In this document: positions 48,361 to 61,178 of the stretch, in pieces
Numbering within the stretch: the first letter of the stretch is position 1
Layout of the letters: every line of letters starts with the position of its first letter
NCBI GenBank assembly: GCA_030272155.1
Contig: CP126192.1
Coordinates: 1,646,501-1,710,500 of the forward strand
Origin: Tetradesmus obliquus
Lineage: Eukaryota > Chlorophyta > Chlorophyceae > Sphaeropleales > Scenedesmaceae
Direction of reading: 5' to 3'
DNA: 64,000 bases
Notes under the pieces: model-generated
The model's database searches: none
The model's input: the letters and a program-made list of their open reading frames with translations, nothing else
What the model was told of the DNA's origin: nothing
Translations under genes and position numbers: made by a program

Positions 48361-51150
48361 TCGGATTATGTGGCTCTGTCATGTGTCACCTGTGTATACG
48401 TATTTGTCCCACATGCATTTGTACTGGCAGTGGTTATGGCCAGGTCTGGTCACCTTGCTGGGTGGGGCTCTGAGCAGGGTGCCAAGCGCTGCTTGGGTGC
48501 ACTGCGTGTAGATGAGGCTGGTAAGGTGTGCAATGAAGCAAGTGCTATGATGCGCTGCAGCCAGCAGAGGCGCGTGCAAGTTGCAGGATTATGACTGTGA
48601 TGTGTTGTCGTCGTGCTCTCTTCATGAGATGTTCTTGTGTGTGTTGGTTGTGGCCTGTGCTGTCAGGTGAATTTACTTTCTGCTGGGGTGCCGCACACGT
48701 TGCGGTGGCCTTTTGTTATGCAACACACAGCTCCCCACACATGCTGCATGTGGTGGCCATTGGTTTGCTGCTTACACTTGTCAGCTTGTGACTTCTCAGC
48801 TTGCGATTGCAAGCCCCCAGATCCATTTTGGGACGTCCGTCTTCTTTCATGTCTTTGCCAGGGGTGGCGGCATATCCCCTGGGCTCTTAGGCCCCCGTAT
48901 TTTGGGAGCAGCCACTGTGAAAAGCTGTGGGCTGTGTTATCATCGTATACTGTGGCTGCTGACGGGGGGTTTATGAATGGCGCGCCTGCCTGATTGACTC
49001 GCTCCTCTTTCTGCTACAGCTCCGGCACTGGCTCTCAGGCCAATGCTGCTCAACTGCCAATGCAATTTACCTGCTGCCAACAGCAACCAGGGATGGCTGC
49101 AGCACCGCCTTGCTTGTTCCATTGTCTGATTACGATGTATCATGGCTTGTGCTTTGTGTTCGCATGCTTTACTGTTTCTGCAGCACGTGTTTGTCGTGCT
49201 GCCATTAGTAAGGGTCTGGTGACGGCATCAGTACCAGGAGTAACTGCAGCACCAGCATAAGCACACCGTTTCATCACTGTCAGGACTTCGGCTCATCAGA
49301 TGCAGCACACAGGCACCCTTGTGCACAGCCCACTTGGTCAGGTTTGCGCACGTGAGTGGGCTGTGGTTGAATGTGCCTGTCAATGTTTTGTGTTGCTGGC
49401 TCTTGGCTTTCGTCAGCACAGCAGGTTGTTGTTGAGCACCACCTGCTGCCAGCAGTGCCTGCCTCCAGCATGATCATACGCATATGTAGGGGCGGTGCTG
49501 TTAATGGAGCTGCTCATGGTCATGCACGAGCTTGCTGTCCTTGCTGCTGCCCTGGGGCATGAATTTGCATCAAGGCTGTGGGGATGTAGCTGTGTCCGCT
49601 ATCAAAAATCAATCAAACAGCCCGGGCGGTGGTTACACTGCGGCTGTTTTGTTTCGCTTGGCATGAGCATCATGCAGTGTGCTTGTGGATTATTTTGCAA
49701 CCCTGGCGGTTTGCACAGGGCCGGTATGCTGCAAGCATGACTGCCTTGTTGTTTTGCAACTTGGGGGCCCACAAAGGTTGGTGTGCTGTGGGGCAGCACG
49801 ACAGTCTCCCAACGTCCATCACTTGCTGATCAGCATGCGCTTGATGTGCCACGCGTGTGGGCTTGCTGCAAACTCTTTCACTGTGACACCTTGAGCAAGG
49901 GAAGTAGGGCTGTGTTGAGCCCTGTACGGTAGTGTTTGTACTAATTCTTTCTTTGTGGCACTGGTTATGGCCAAGTGCATGTGAAGGTGTCTTGCTGTCC
50001 AATGTATCCTGGGGTGCACTTTGGGCATGCCTGGCAGCCAGCTGAATCCTGTTGCGCATTGGCGGGAACTCTGGGCATTTGAATGTATTACTTTGTGAGG
50101 GCTTCGGTGCTCTTCAGTTTCCAGATTCATGTTAGCGTGGCGTTTGCATGCAGATTTCAAACGTTATTTGCGGCGGCCGTTTAACCGCTTGCCGCTCAAG
50201 CCTGGGGTGTCAGCCTAGAACTTCCAGGCCGCCGTGGTAGGTCATTGTGGTCAATGCTCGACTAGTTCTTGCAGTAGGCCACTAGCAGGGGCTGCTGCAT
50301 GCGTGTTTTAATGTGGTTGAGTGCTGATGTATCAGTTGGTGCACCAACTATTATCCACGTGGATAATGCGCATGGTATGTTTGCTGTGCGAGCGTAGGGC
50401 TGCATGCCTGCAGGTTGCGTCAGAGACATTCGGCTGCTGTGTACTACAACAGCATGTATGCAGCTGCTTCTGCTTCACCGCCACAGCTGCCAGAGGCTGG
50501 CCAGCCAGCGTTTTGCTGATGCTGTGATGCCATTTTTGCATGTGGCCCTGTTGGGTGTTGGCGCTGCACGTCCAAGATGTGTCTTGTTGGTTTGATGCAG
50601 TACCCGCGATTGTGTAACCTCTTCTCGTTACTGTACACCCCTCACTGTGTGACGAAAGGCGTGCCGTGCCTGTGGCTGCCGGGAGACTGCCGAACACCTG
50701 CACCTGCTCACCACCCCAGCTGGACAGGGCTGCAGCTTGCCAGGCTTGGCTGCTTGGAGCTGCACTGGGTCTGGGCTCAGCAGCCCAACTCATAACTTAA
50801 TGTTACTGACAAAGGCATGCTCGTAATCAGTTTCAGAGCACACACCATGCAGCACGTTCCCATACAACTGCCGCACAATGGCATGCCATCCTGTCAACGG
50901 CACGTCTATGGAGATACTACCTCGGCACATTGTACATGTACTGCATTAGAGTGGGGGACACCAGTAGCAGCAGATGCATCCTTGCAAACCATCACGTGTG
51001 CGTGTTCACAGGTGCCTCAGTGCGCGGCAGCCATTGCCGTAGCCCGCAAGCATAGGCACGTCACAGCTGCCGACTCGCAGCACCGCTGGCGCCGGCGCCA
51101 CCCCTACTGTCTCTGCTGCTGCTCCTGCTGCTGCTGCTCCTTGTTGCCCC
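48361..51150. other. Intergenic between convergent genes, no gene seen
   Basis: 2.8 kb between the 3' ends of NAGLU (+) and the SDR (-). It is less CAG-rich than the genes. Open frames are short and without domains, and no RNA gene or repeat array is visible. A TGTAA on + at 50613-50617 is far from either gene. Confidence 0.5.
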
Positions 51151-51595
51151 TCATGAGGCCTGCCCTGCAGGAGCCTCCTCCCTGCCAGCCGGCAGGTCCC
51201 AGCCTTGCGGCAGCTTCACCTGCTGCGCCGACCACTGCCACAGCCAGGCGGCCAGCTGCGGGTCAGCCGCCAGTGCATGCGGCTGCACAGGCTGCGCGCT
51301 GCAGTCCAGGTAGCCGCCGGTGGCTGCAGCCGCCGCGAATGCGCCCGGGTCTGACGCGGCATACACCGTAGCGCGTGCACCTTTGAGAACAGCAGCAGCG
51401 GACAGAACAAAGGCCAGGTGAGAATGAGGGCATACAGCAGCACTGCCTGCACTTGACATGCACCGGGCCTGCAAGACGGGCTGCCAAACAATCATGACCT
51501 GGCAGCAGTTGAAGTGCTAGTAGCTGGACAGGGCGCTGCAATGCCAGACAAAGCATGGCAAGCACGCAGCATTGTTATCATCTATGCCTGGCACT

Positions 51596-51630
<35 letters not shown>

Positions 51631-52371
51631 GCCTTGCCATGAGCAGGATGATATTTATCCCACAGGCAGTGTCCTGCAGTTGCTGGCTCAATGCCAGCCG
51701 TCGTCCCACCTTGCTCAGGCGTCAGCAGCACGCGGGCCATGATGGCGCGGTACGCTGACTGGATGGCGGGCGGCAGCGACTGCACCACATTGGTCAGCAC
51801 GTTGCCGGGGTGCAGGCTCAGCGCCTGCACGCCGCCGCCTGCTGCTGCCAGCCGCCTGTTGAGCTCTGCAGTGAACAGCACCTGCGGCGGCAGCAGCGTG
51901 GTGTTGCCAGCGGATGGCAGCACAGTGTTAGCAGCGAGGTGAAGCTGTCTGCGCTGCAGGGGACTGCACTGCGCATGCAGCAGCATCAAGCTTCTTGTTG
52001 CTGCCCCAGAGCTGGGACAAAACAACGGACAAGCTGCCAATTAAACAGCAAGGCAGCCAGTACGCCGCTTTACAGCCCCACAGCTGTGACAGAACCGCAC
52101 CTGTGCCAGCTTGCTGTTGCCGTATGCCAGCTCTGCTGAGTAGCTACGCTCGCTCAGCGGATCCTGCTGCAGCCTGTACCCCAGGTGGTGCATGGCAGAC
52201 GCTACTGTCACAACACGTGGCACAAACCCGCCTTGCTGCTGCTGCTGCTGCTGCGCTGCCTTGCGCAGCGCTGGCAGCAGCCCCAGTGTGAGCAGGAAGT
52301 GTGCCAGGTGGTTGGTCTGCATGTGCACCTCCAGCCCGTCCTTCGTCTCGCTGCGGCCCACTGCAGCAGCA

Positions 52372-52410
<39 letters not shown>

Positions 52411-53528
52411 TTGAGGCAGGATAGGATGGTGTTGTTAGCATGCTGTCATGTGTTGGCACTAGCGACCAGCGACCGCATGCAGTTACAGCAGCAGCGCACA
52501 ATCGTGACAATCTTGCGGCGCATGAACTCAGTTTGCGCAGCAGCTGCTACCATGCGCTGACATGCACTGACATGCGCTGACATGCACTGACATGCGCTGA
52601 CATGAGCTGCATGTGCTGCGATGGTCTGGTTGCCTTGCTGCGCGGCGTACCTCCCATGTTGAACATGCCGGCGTTGTTCACCAGCACATGCAGCGGCCGC
52701 TGCTGCCAGCGCTCCACAAACTGCCGCACAGACTCCAGGCTGGCTAGGTCCAGCAGGTTCACTTCCAGTTGGGGAGGAGGGTTGCCTGCTGCTGCTGCTT
52801 CCTTGCTGAGCTGCGCCACCATGGCCTCTCCCTTGCTGGCGCTGCGGCAGGCCAGCACGACTGCCGATTGTGTCACAAGCAGCAGCAACAGCAGCAACAG
52901 CAGCAGCAACAGCACACGCCGTTTTGGGTGCGGTAAGGGCAGAGCCCGTGAGGTTATGCAAACTCTGCACAGCACTTCATGCCAGTATCTGGCCATGCTG
53001 GCAGCCACAAGATGCCTGCTGTTGGGCTGCGGTGCAATTGATGTGCAACAGCTGACGCTGCAACCACCTTCAGCACCAGGCAATCATCACCTTTGTGGTC
53101 CTGCTGCTCGTCCATCCGTGCCCTGACACATCTCTGACAGATCAGCATTGCTTGCCAGCATGGGCACCATCAAGCATCACCACGTATTTGTGGCAAATGC
53201 GCGTTCAACAGCACTGCAGCTGCTGGGGGGCTCACCATGTGCACCACGCCTGGCCAGCTCAGCTGCTGTTGTCCAGCCAATGCCACTGCAAAAGCATACG
53301 TACGAAGAAGTAATCAACAGCCGTACGTGGTTGTTGGGACACTGCTGATGAGCAGCCGTGAGTGAACACAAGCTGCGGTGCGTGGTGATGGCAGTACAGC
53401 CTGGCAGGAACCGGCAACACCCCCAAAACGAGCACTACAGCTCACCTGGTGGGTCCTGTGACGATGATGGTGAGGTCTTTCACATCCCCGCCGATTTCAT
53501 TCAACGGAGGGGTGTCTCTCACCAACAT
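51151..53528 (-). CDS. Short-chain dehydrogenase, retinol-dehydrogenase/WWOX-like
   Basis: Six exons: 53528-53446, 53285-53236, 52860-52651, 52360-52101, 51881-51710, 51380-51151. All phases close, 334 aa. An NAD(P)-dependent oxidoreductase of the RDH11-14/WWOX/TIC32 cluster. Visible: the cofactor motif TGPTSGIGWTTAAELARRGAH; VVLACRS; LDLASLESVRQF; LVNNAGMFN; TKDGLEVHMQTNHLAHF; the catalytic Ser in VTVASAMHH; the Tyr-Lys pair in YGNSKLAQ; and ALSHPG-type LSLHPGNVLTNV. Substrate cannot be read from the sequence. Exon 1 starts at an ATG just downstream of an acceptor-like CAG, so a further 5' exon is possible. This gene is not a close relative of the KDSR-type SDR at 11230-13800. Confidence 0.85.
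52551..52606. repeat. Short tandem repeat, 10-bp unit CATGCRCTGA
   Basis: Five to six copies alternating CATGCGCTGA and CATGCACTGA (a 20-base higher-order unit), in the SDR intron between exons 52651 and 52360. Confidence 0.85.
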
Positions 53529-54088
53529 TTTCTGCACAGCAGCAAAGCCAGCTGACAGTTCAGCTGCTGCTGCAGTTGCAGACACAACCCACAACTTGCT
53601 CGGCGATCAGGAACGCGGCGTACCTGATATAGAACTCCATAGATGTAATTGTAGTATGTGCCTTTGAGATAGTCGAGCATGCTGCTTGCTGTAGTGTGCT
53701 GGTCACCAGGCGCGGCAAGGGCTTGCTCAAGAGGACTGGGTTACGAACGTCTGGATGTAAGACGAACGAAAGTCGGGGAATTTGGTTGTTAGTACTTTGT
53801 CCCGTGGAACGCAGCATACGCATCCCTCTGTACTCACCTGCCCTGCCTGGAGTGACTACATCACAGTGACGAGGTTATCGGCCTTATTGTGGTGGGGGTT
53901 GCAGGTGACATCATGCGGGAACCGTGCGCGCAGTGGACCAGCACTTGTCACTTACCTCTTCAAACGTTCACTGTGGCTTACTACAAACACCTTGAACTGG
54001 CACCACAGTGCATGCGCTGTTGCTGCTGAAGCTGTTGCTGTTGCTGCCTGTGCCCACATAACAATTCAGGCATTACTATTAGCCAACA
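53529..54088. promoter_or_regulatory. Divergent promoter region, SDR / FAM185A-like
   Basis: 560 bases between two divergent start codons. Both promoters should lie here. A possible unresolved SDR 5' exon falls in the same stretch. No core element is assigned. Confidence 0.4.
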
Positions 54089-54187
54089 ATGCTGCCCAGT
54101 ATCAGCAGTCTCCTGCCTAGCCTGCAGCGCCTGCCAGCCTCAGCACTCCTAGCACGTCGCCTGTCACACCATTTGGCAGCTGACAGC

Positions 54188-54220
<33 letters not shown>

Positions 54221-57149
54221 GAGCGGACGTTTCCCCTGTCCCCTGGCGGGCTGCTGCACATCTGCTGTACACAGCCTGGCACGTCAGTTGCCATCACCAA
54301 TGGTGCAGAGGATGCTGTCAGTCTGCAGGTGAGGCTGGATGCTGCAACATGCACAAAGGGATGTGCTGACGCAGCTACAACTTTTAGTGCATGGGCTACT
54401 ATTGCTGGTTGTCACCCAGCAGGCGATGACATGATCACTTTTATGAAGCAGGCACCTGCTTTGGTGGCCGCTTTTGTGCACTGCTGCTATCTGATGCGGT
54501 GTCACCCGGACACTGATCCTGAGATCCTTCTGTCCTCTCAGGCTATTGCTCAAGCTATTGATGATGCTGATGAGTTTTTTTCTGCGTTGTCGTCTGACGG
54601 TTTGGACGATGATGAGTTGTTCTTCGATGTTTCCTCCCCCTATGAGCCTCTCGTTGGCTCCTGACTGGGGTTCCCACTCCTCGTTGAGTGGAGCATGTAA
54701 TGTATGTAATGTAATGCATGAGAGCAATGTTGCTGGTGGCTGCATCCCTGCTGCAATCAGCGTATGTGTGATACTTCACAGCTTGGCTGTCCTGTTGTGT
54801 TGGTTCATGCAAAGCCACTGCTGTAGTGTCACTGCACAGCCACTGTTGCACTGCCTGCAGGCGCACACACAGTTGCCAGGCCCCGCAGCCGCAGGCAGCA
54901 GCAGTGACAGCAGCAGCGCGTTCCTCATGCAGCTGCTGCCTGGTGGTCGCATTGTAGAAGCAGTACAGACAGCATCTGGCAGCAGCAGCAGCAGCAGCAG
55001 ACTCGCCGCAGCCATGCCCAGCCGCTTCTGCGGCCTGGCTGTGTCCACTGATGGCGGCAGCGTGTCGGTGGGCATGCTGCAGGAGGCTGACATGCAGCTG
55101 GCCAGCAGGGGCGGTGACGTGGCGGTGAAGCGATGCAAGGCCAACCACGCCGCCATCAACACAGCGCGGGAGCCGCAGCATGCGGGGCAGGGCGGCAGCA
55201 TGCAGGTGAGCCCGCCAGGGGGAAGCAGCAGGTGCAGGCACTGGGTTGCCTGCACTATATTTGCAAATTACAGCTGCTTCGCCATGGCTGCTGACCATGA
55301 CTTGGATGGTGCCACAGGATAGCCAGCCTTCTCCTGTGGCAGCTGGAAGGGTTGGGGCTGGCGCATCAGCTGCCATGCAGCATCAGCAACTGCTGCTGCT
55401 TGTTGTGTGAAGCAGGGAGCGCGTTTGTGTAGTACCTGTGCTGTCTCATTCTGGTACACCTGCACATGCGCCACATGCCTGCGCTGCTGCCCTCCCACAC
55501 CCACACCCACACCCACGACCAGGTCGGCGAGCTCAGCGCCTCCAACCTGCGGCTGTCTTCTGGCGGCGGCGCCATCACCGTGCAGCGCCTCTTTGCGCTC
55601 GACGCGCAGCTGCTGTCCCAGGGCGGCGCTGTGGACATCGGCGCGCTGTATGGCGTGAAGGTGGCGGCTGACAGCGGCAGCGGGCCGCTGGCTGTGGGGC
55701 ACATGTCGTGCAGTGGGCTGGCCATGCTGCAGAGTGGCGGCGCAAGCCTCACAGTGGATGGGCTGGAGGGCAACGCCAGCCTGATTTCAGGGGGAGGTGA
55801 TGTGAAGGTGTGTGGGTGTGTGGGTCTGCTGGTTTGCTAGCCACAAGCGCCAGGCAGGGAGCTGTGGCATGGGTGGCTCAGTGTATACTGTGATGGTCAG
55901 CCAGCAGCGGATGCAACGGTAGTAGATGGGCTGGAGGGCAATGACAGCCTGATTTCAAAGAAAGGTGATGTCAAGGTGTGTGGGTGTGTGGCAGCAGCTG
56001 GCACTGCTGGTGTGGCAGCAGTCGCCAGGCAGGCGGCTGGTGAGCAGCGGCAGCGCTCCAGCTAGCACATGCTGCAAGGGCGCATGCAGAGTACCGCATG
56101 CATCCTGGTCAAGCATCAAACCCTGTCACACCAACTTCAGCAGGGCCTGCTCTGCAGCGCAAGTATGCATGCAGCAAGTTCACGCTTGCAAATGTATCTT
56201 AATTCTCGCTGTTCTCTGCCCCGCTCGCGCCCGCAGGTGCACCTGCATGAGCAGTTTGGCAACGTGTTTGTGGACAGCTGCGGGGGTGCTGTGGAGGCGT
56301 GGGTCAGCCCCGCAGCGCCAGTCAGCCTGCAGGTGGCGGCTGGCGGAGGCATCTCGCTAGATGCGGGCCTGCGGGTGAGCAGCATCTTACATTTAGCTGT
56401 TACTAGTGCACTCTCTAGTTGGCAGGAATGCATGGCAATGCAAAGTGCTGTGTGCTTTGCGTGGGTGCGGTGGGCAGGAGCAGGCACAGCGGCTGCGCAA
56501 ATGGGTGTAGCACAGGGCAGACACGCACTGCTGCTCCTCAGCCGCCAGCAGCATGCAGCGCATGCACGGGTGCGTCATGCGGCACCGCTGCAGCACCAGA
56601 AGAGTGTTGGGGCTGCATTGTAGCACTGTAGCACTGATTGGTGCCACCTGCAGTTAGCAGTGAAGATTGCGCAGCGATGCAGAGTGACGCTCAGTATGGA
56701 TCGTTTGTGCTGCAGGTGACTGGTGAGCTGGGCCCAGCGTCGCTCAACGGAGTCACAGGCGGTGGCAGCGGCAGCAGCAGCAGGGCGGCAGCAGCTGCTG
56801 CAGCAGCAGTGGAGCTGCAGCAGGCGTCGCATGGCAGTCCCAGTGCCCTGGGGCAGCCTGCAGGCAGCAGCTTCAATGCCAGCCGGCTGCACAAGTCCAG
56901 GAGTGAGGTGGCACAGTTTGGTGCGGACAGTCAACCGCAGCCAGACCACAGCCAGCCAAGCAGTGGCGGCAGCAGCGGCTGCTGCAAGGCAAGCGGCAGT
57001 AGTGCTGTGGAAGCTTCCAGCTGTAGCTCCAGCAGTGGCAGCTGCAGGACTGTGCGGCACCTGACCATCAATGCTGGTGGCGGCAGGGTCACCCTGCGCG
57101 CGATGGGCTGGATGGATGGCGTGAGAGCCAAACTGCAGGCCAGGCAGGC

Positions 57150-57180
<31 letters not shown>

Positions 57181-57183
57181 TGA
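54089..57183 (+). CDS. FAM185A-like beta-repeat protein (DUF4097, adhesin-like)
   Basis: Exons: 54089-54328, 54861-55205, 55523-55807, an optional duplicated exon 55901-55975, 56237-56374, 56716-57183. Phases close, 491 aa without and 516 aa with the optional exon. The N-terminus (MLPSISSLLPSLQRLPASALLARRLSHH) is basic, amphipathic and free of acids, as expected of a mitochondrial or plastid targeting peptide. The body is built of short beta-strand repeats with Gly-Gly turns (STDGGSVSVGML, SSGGGAITVQRL, SQGGAVDIGALYG, SGGGDVK, AAGGGISLDAG, NAGGGRVTL), the pattern of DUF4097/FAM185A proteins. Poly-S and poly-A inserts occur in exons 1, 2 and last. The molecular role of FAM185A is not known to me. 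The last acceptor is one of two possible. Confidence 0.72.
55901..55975 (+). other. Duplicated exon 3 end, possibly a functional extra exon
   Basis: From about 55927 it copies the end of exon 3 plus donor (real 55755-55822), including GTGTGTGGGTGTGTG after the donor. It is preceded by an acceptor (GTCAG, ending at 55900) in phase 0, is open for 25 codons (DGLEGNDSLISKKGDVK at its end) and has an intact donor AAG|GTGTGT, also phase 0. Including it would add one more beta-repeat. Confidence 0.55.
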
Positions 57184-57672
57184 CAGCAGTTGACGTAACA
57201 CATCAAGAAGGCATGCCACTGAGACCATGCTTTGTATGCTGGACATCACTGCTGGCTGACTCATCAAGTGTCAGTTGTCACAGAAGCTAGGGTTTGAAAT
57301 GGTGGTGCGGTTATGCGGTGATCGCCTGGTATGTAGTTCATCTATCACGAAGATACTGAAAGCTGTGGACGAGCTACAAGACTGTTTGCTTTGGCTTGGG
57401 AGTGAGCACAAGCAAGGAAGCAGCATCAGCATCAACAAGTGGAGCTCTCTGCCAGGAGCCAACGTTACGTTGCAGCACTGACAGAATATGCTGCTGCAGC
57501 AATCGTCAACTATCAGGGGCTTGGGAAAGGCGACCGAGCTTGCGCATGTGCGATGCAGCCATGGAGCAGGAGTCCGTGGTGAGGAGTGCGACCTTCGCTA
57601 TCCCGCTCACCGTGTTCGAGCAAAAGCAGTAGCCACGTTCACGGGATTACAGTGCAATGTTGCTGCGGTTGA
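57184..57672. other. Intergenic, tandem + genes
   Basis: 489 bases between the FAM185A-like stop and the first in-frame Met of the Rieske gene. It probably holds the promoter of the Rieske gene and possibly an exon with a transit peptide (an open frame from 57488 with a good donor CCGTG|GTGAGG at about 57580), but the phase to the next exon does not close, so I do not include it. Confidence 0.4.
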
Positions 57673-60600
57673 GTGCACGATGCAGGCGTGCGGCCGCTGC
57701 GGCATCATGCAGCACATGAGAGGCTGAGGAGATGCAGAATTGCTGAGGTCAAGGTGGAGAGCCCTGTGACTGACAAGAATCCAGCAACGGAAACAGAGAC
57801 TTCCCACACAGCAGACACGTTCAGCTGGACCAAGGTGGGCAAGAGCAGGCAGCAGGATTTTCTTGTGATGCGCCGTAGCACTGCTGCTGGCAGCAGCGCC
57901 ACTGCTGCTGCATGCAGCATGCTGGAGAATGCCTGCGGCAGCTGTAGCTGGCACATCAGCAGCAGGTTCAGCTGGTGTGGACCTTTTCATATGCAATTGC
58001 CCACAGCAGTTGGTAGCAAAGGACCACTGGTCCTCACTGGCAGTGAGAAGGTACGAAACTCCGAGCCCCACGCGCATTACAAGGCACAGGTTTTGCCGCC
58101 TCTGGCAGCGCAGCGCAGCTGGCTGAAAGGTCAGACATGATAAGCCTTCAATGTTGCTGGCCCGTGCCTCCATCCGTGGTGAGCCTGTCATGCCATGCTG
58201 CTAAGCCTGCTGCCACCTCACTCGCAGGCCTGGTACCCTGTCGCTGCTGTTGAGAACCTGGACGCAGCCAAGCCTAACAAAGTCACACTGCTCGGCAAGT
58301 GAGTGAGGCATGCACCTGCTACTTGCAGCAGCAGCAGCAGCAAGCAGCACATCGCCAGGGTTCGTGCCTTGCACCTCTGATGCAGCTGCAGCCAGCAGCG
58401 CCTGTCGCGCTGTATTTCTGGCAGCGCACCCGTGGAGGTGGCTGCTACAGGCATTTGCATCACAGCATGCCTCATCTAAGCGGCGCAGACATGGCATGGC
58501 TTGATGATGTGCTATTGCGCTCTGGCTGTTCCCCCTGCCCTCCCTCTCCCTCGCAGGGACTACGTGCTGTGGGCGGATGCAGCGGGGCAGTGGCGCTGCT
58601 TTGAGGACCGCTGCCCGCACCGCCTGGCCACGCTCAGCGACGGCCTTGTGGACAAGCAGCGCGGCGAGATCGTGTGCGCCTACCACGGCTGGCGCTTCCA
58701 GGTGCGTATGTGGGGAGTGGAGGGACAGCGGCAGTCCGGCCGGTGCTGCGTGATGCAGCTGGCGAGCTAGCTGGCCTGCACAGCAGATGGTCCAGCTGGT
58801 GGATGCTAGCCACCGGGCCCAACTCCACAGCTGATCTGTCAGTGTGTCGGGTGCACAAGCAGTGTGCCAGATGTACAGCCAGCTGAGAGTGAGCATGCAG
58901 CTGGATGCACAGGCAGGCAGCTGGCGTGCCATGCAGCCTTGCCATGCCTCCCTGCTCACTTGTGCTGCTGCTTGCTGCTGCGGCCCCCCGCAGGGTGATG
59001 GCAAGTGCACTGCCATCCCCCAGGCGCTTGACGCCACCTCAGCAGCCACAGCATGTGCCAGCAAGCGCAGCTGCGCCACAACACTGCCCACTGCAGAGGG
59101 TGCCGGCCTGCTGTGGGTGTGGCCAGACCTTGCGCCAACAGCAGCAGCAGACGCTGCAGCGACCGGTGAGAGCAGGTGTTATTGCTTGTGTAGTCAGCAC
59201 CTACACCAGTGGTGGTTGCTAGCAGCGTCTGGTGTTTCAACGCGCAGCCTAACAACCTGGCAGCTGCAGCCCTCCTGCTTTGGCATGCATGGTACTCGCC
59301 ACGTCAGGGAACATAACCCCAGCAACTTCGCTGAGCATGCTCCTTGACACGATGCTGCTGCTGCTGCTGCTGTCAGCCGTGCCTGTGCTGCCTCAGCTGC
59401 AGGACGATAAACTGGTGCCACTGCAGGGCCGCTGGATGGTGAGGGGCAGCGCCTGGCAGCAGCAGCAGCAGCAATGTGTGAGGAGAAGCAATCAGCTGGC
59501 ATCTATCATTGCTGGGCTGCTGAACAGCTGGGCCCTGCCTCAGCAGCAGCAACTGGTCTGCAGCTTTACCTGCTGCGCAGCCATCATGAGGCTGTCTTGG
59601 GCATGCCCGACACCATTCTGCGTGCCAGTGCTGCTCCCGCATGTCTGCATGTCTGCTTGCATGGGCGCTGCCTTGTGTTGCCGTGTCTGTCACAGTCTAG
59701 CTTGACACCCTGCTGCCGCCCAACCCTGCTGCCCGTGCACTCTGCTTGCCTGCCTGGCTGCTCTGCCACGTCCCAACCAGACGCGCGACCTGCCTTACTC
59801 CTGGGACTTTTTCGTGGAGAACGTGATGGACCCCACACACGTGGACTTTGTGAGTGGCTGGCTGGCTGGCTGCAGCCTGGCCCTTCCAGCAGCGCACAGC
59901 AACAACCTAGCAGCGTCCTGACAACCAGCACGACACTGCACTGCACAGCTGCATGGTATTGCAAGGCCTTGCATGCCTAGTGCTGCATGGGCGTTGTCGT
60001 ATCCGGGGTTTGATCACTATGTGCTGTAGAGTGAACCGCTTTGCACATGCAGTAAGGTTTCGCTTGCTGCTGGTGCCTGCTGCTGCATTGCGCACGCAGG
60101 CTCACCACGGTGTTGCAGGCTTTGATGCAAGTGAGTGGGGCCGCGCTGTGTTCTGTGCGTTGGTGGCTGTTGCTGATGACGTGCACGCGGCGGCATGATG
60201 ACAGCTCTGATACTCTCTACCAGCAGTCAGGGGCAGCACATGATGCATTGCAGCTCACAGCTGTCGGCGTGCAAGCATATCGTGCTGCAAGCGTGCACGC
60301 AGTGGGCTTATGCTGCTGCCTGTTGCTGCTGTCACATGTGCCTGCAGCCAAGTTTGTGACGCAGGACCTGCGCCTGCACGAGGACCGCGGCCCCGCAGGC
60401 TTTGTGTACCAGGTGGTGCCCAGCGACCCGCACAAGCGCGGCAGCTACATCCACTTCAACCCGCCATCACTTGTGACGTGAGCGGGGGCAGGCAGCTCAC
60501 AGCAGCTTGCAGATAGCACATACCGTGATGACATCGGCCAAGTTTGCCCTGTGAGGTGTAGGCCAGTTGCTAGTGCATTGGACCGAATTGCGTGCAAGCG

Positions 60601-60740
60601 GCCAGCTGCGAATAGCAGAGTGTACACAGCCGCATACATGCACAGCCCGAAATCTCTGCAACAGTGCTGCTGTGTGCAAGGTGTGCCGCAACGCCGAACT
60701 GCTGCACCAACCATCAACCACCATGACAAGCTGCCGCCGC

Positions 60741-60784
<44 letters not shown>

Positions 60785-61145
60785 TTTGTCCCTCACCAGG
60801 CTGCAGCCTGGCCCCGACCCCGAGCCGCGCCCGCAGCAGCGCAAGTCGCGTGGCGCTGATGATGCGCGCCCCGGCAGCGAGGACCCTAATGTGCTGTCCG
60901 GGCTCATCTTCTACATCGCACCCACAAAGCCGGGCTGGTGCAGGTGATGCTGGAGCTGGTCAGCGCTGTCTTGTGCGGCTTGCTGTGCTGTGCTGTGCTG
61001 TGCTGTGCTGTCAGCTTGCTGCTATCTGGATCGTTTCGGGTTGCTGCTGTGCTGTAATGTGCACCAAGACGATCTGCATGTGCAGCAAAGTGCTGCGGAT
61101 GCCCCAGTGATCAGAGACCGCGTGGTGCTTCCTTATCCAAGGCTC

Positions 61146-61178
<33 letters not shown>

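Noticed and set aside
11230-53528. The two SDR genes as recent duplicates
   Set aside because: Different exon structures and different family motifs (AYPADINTPG versus LSLHPGNVLTNV).
57488-57583. First exon with transit peptide for the Rieske gene
   Set aside because: Attractive start and strong donor, but its phase does not match any acceptor before the VESPVTDK segment.
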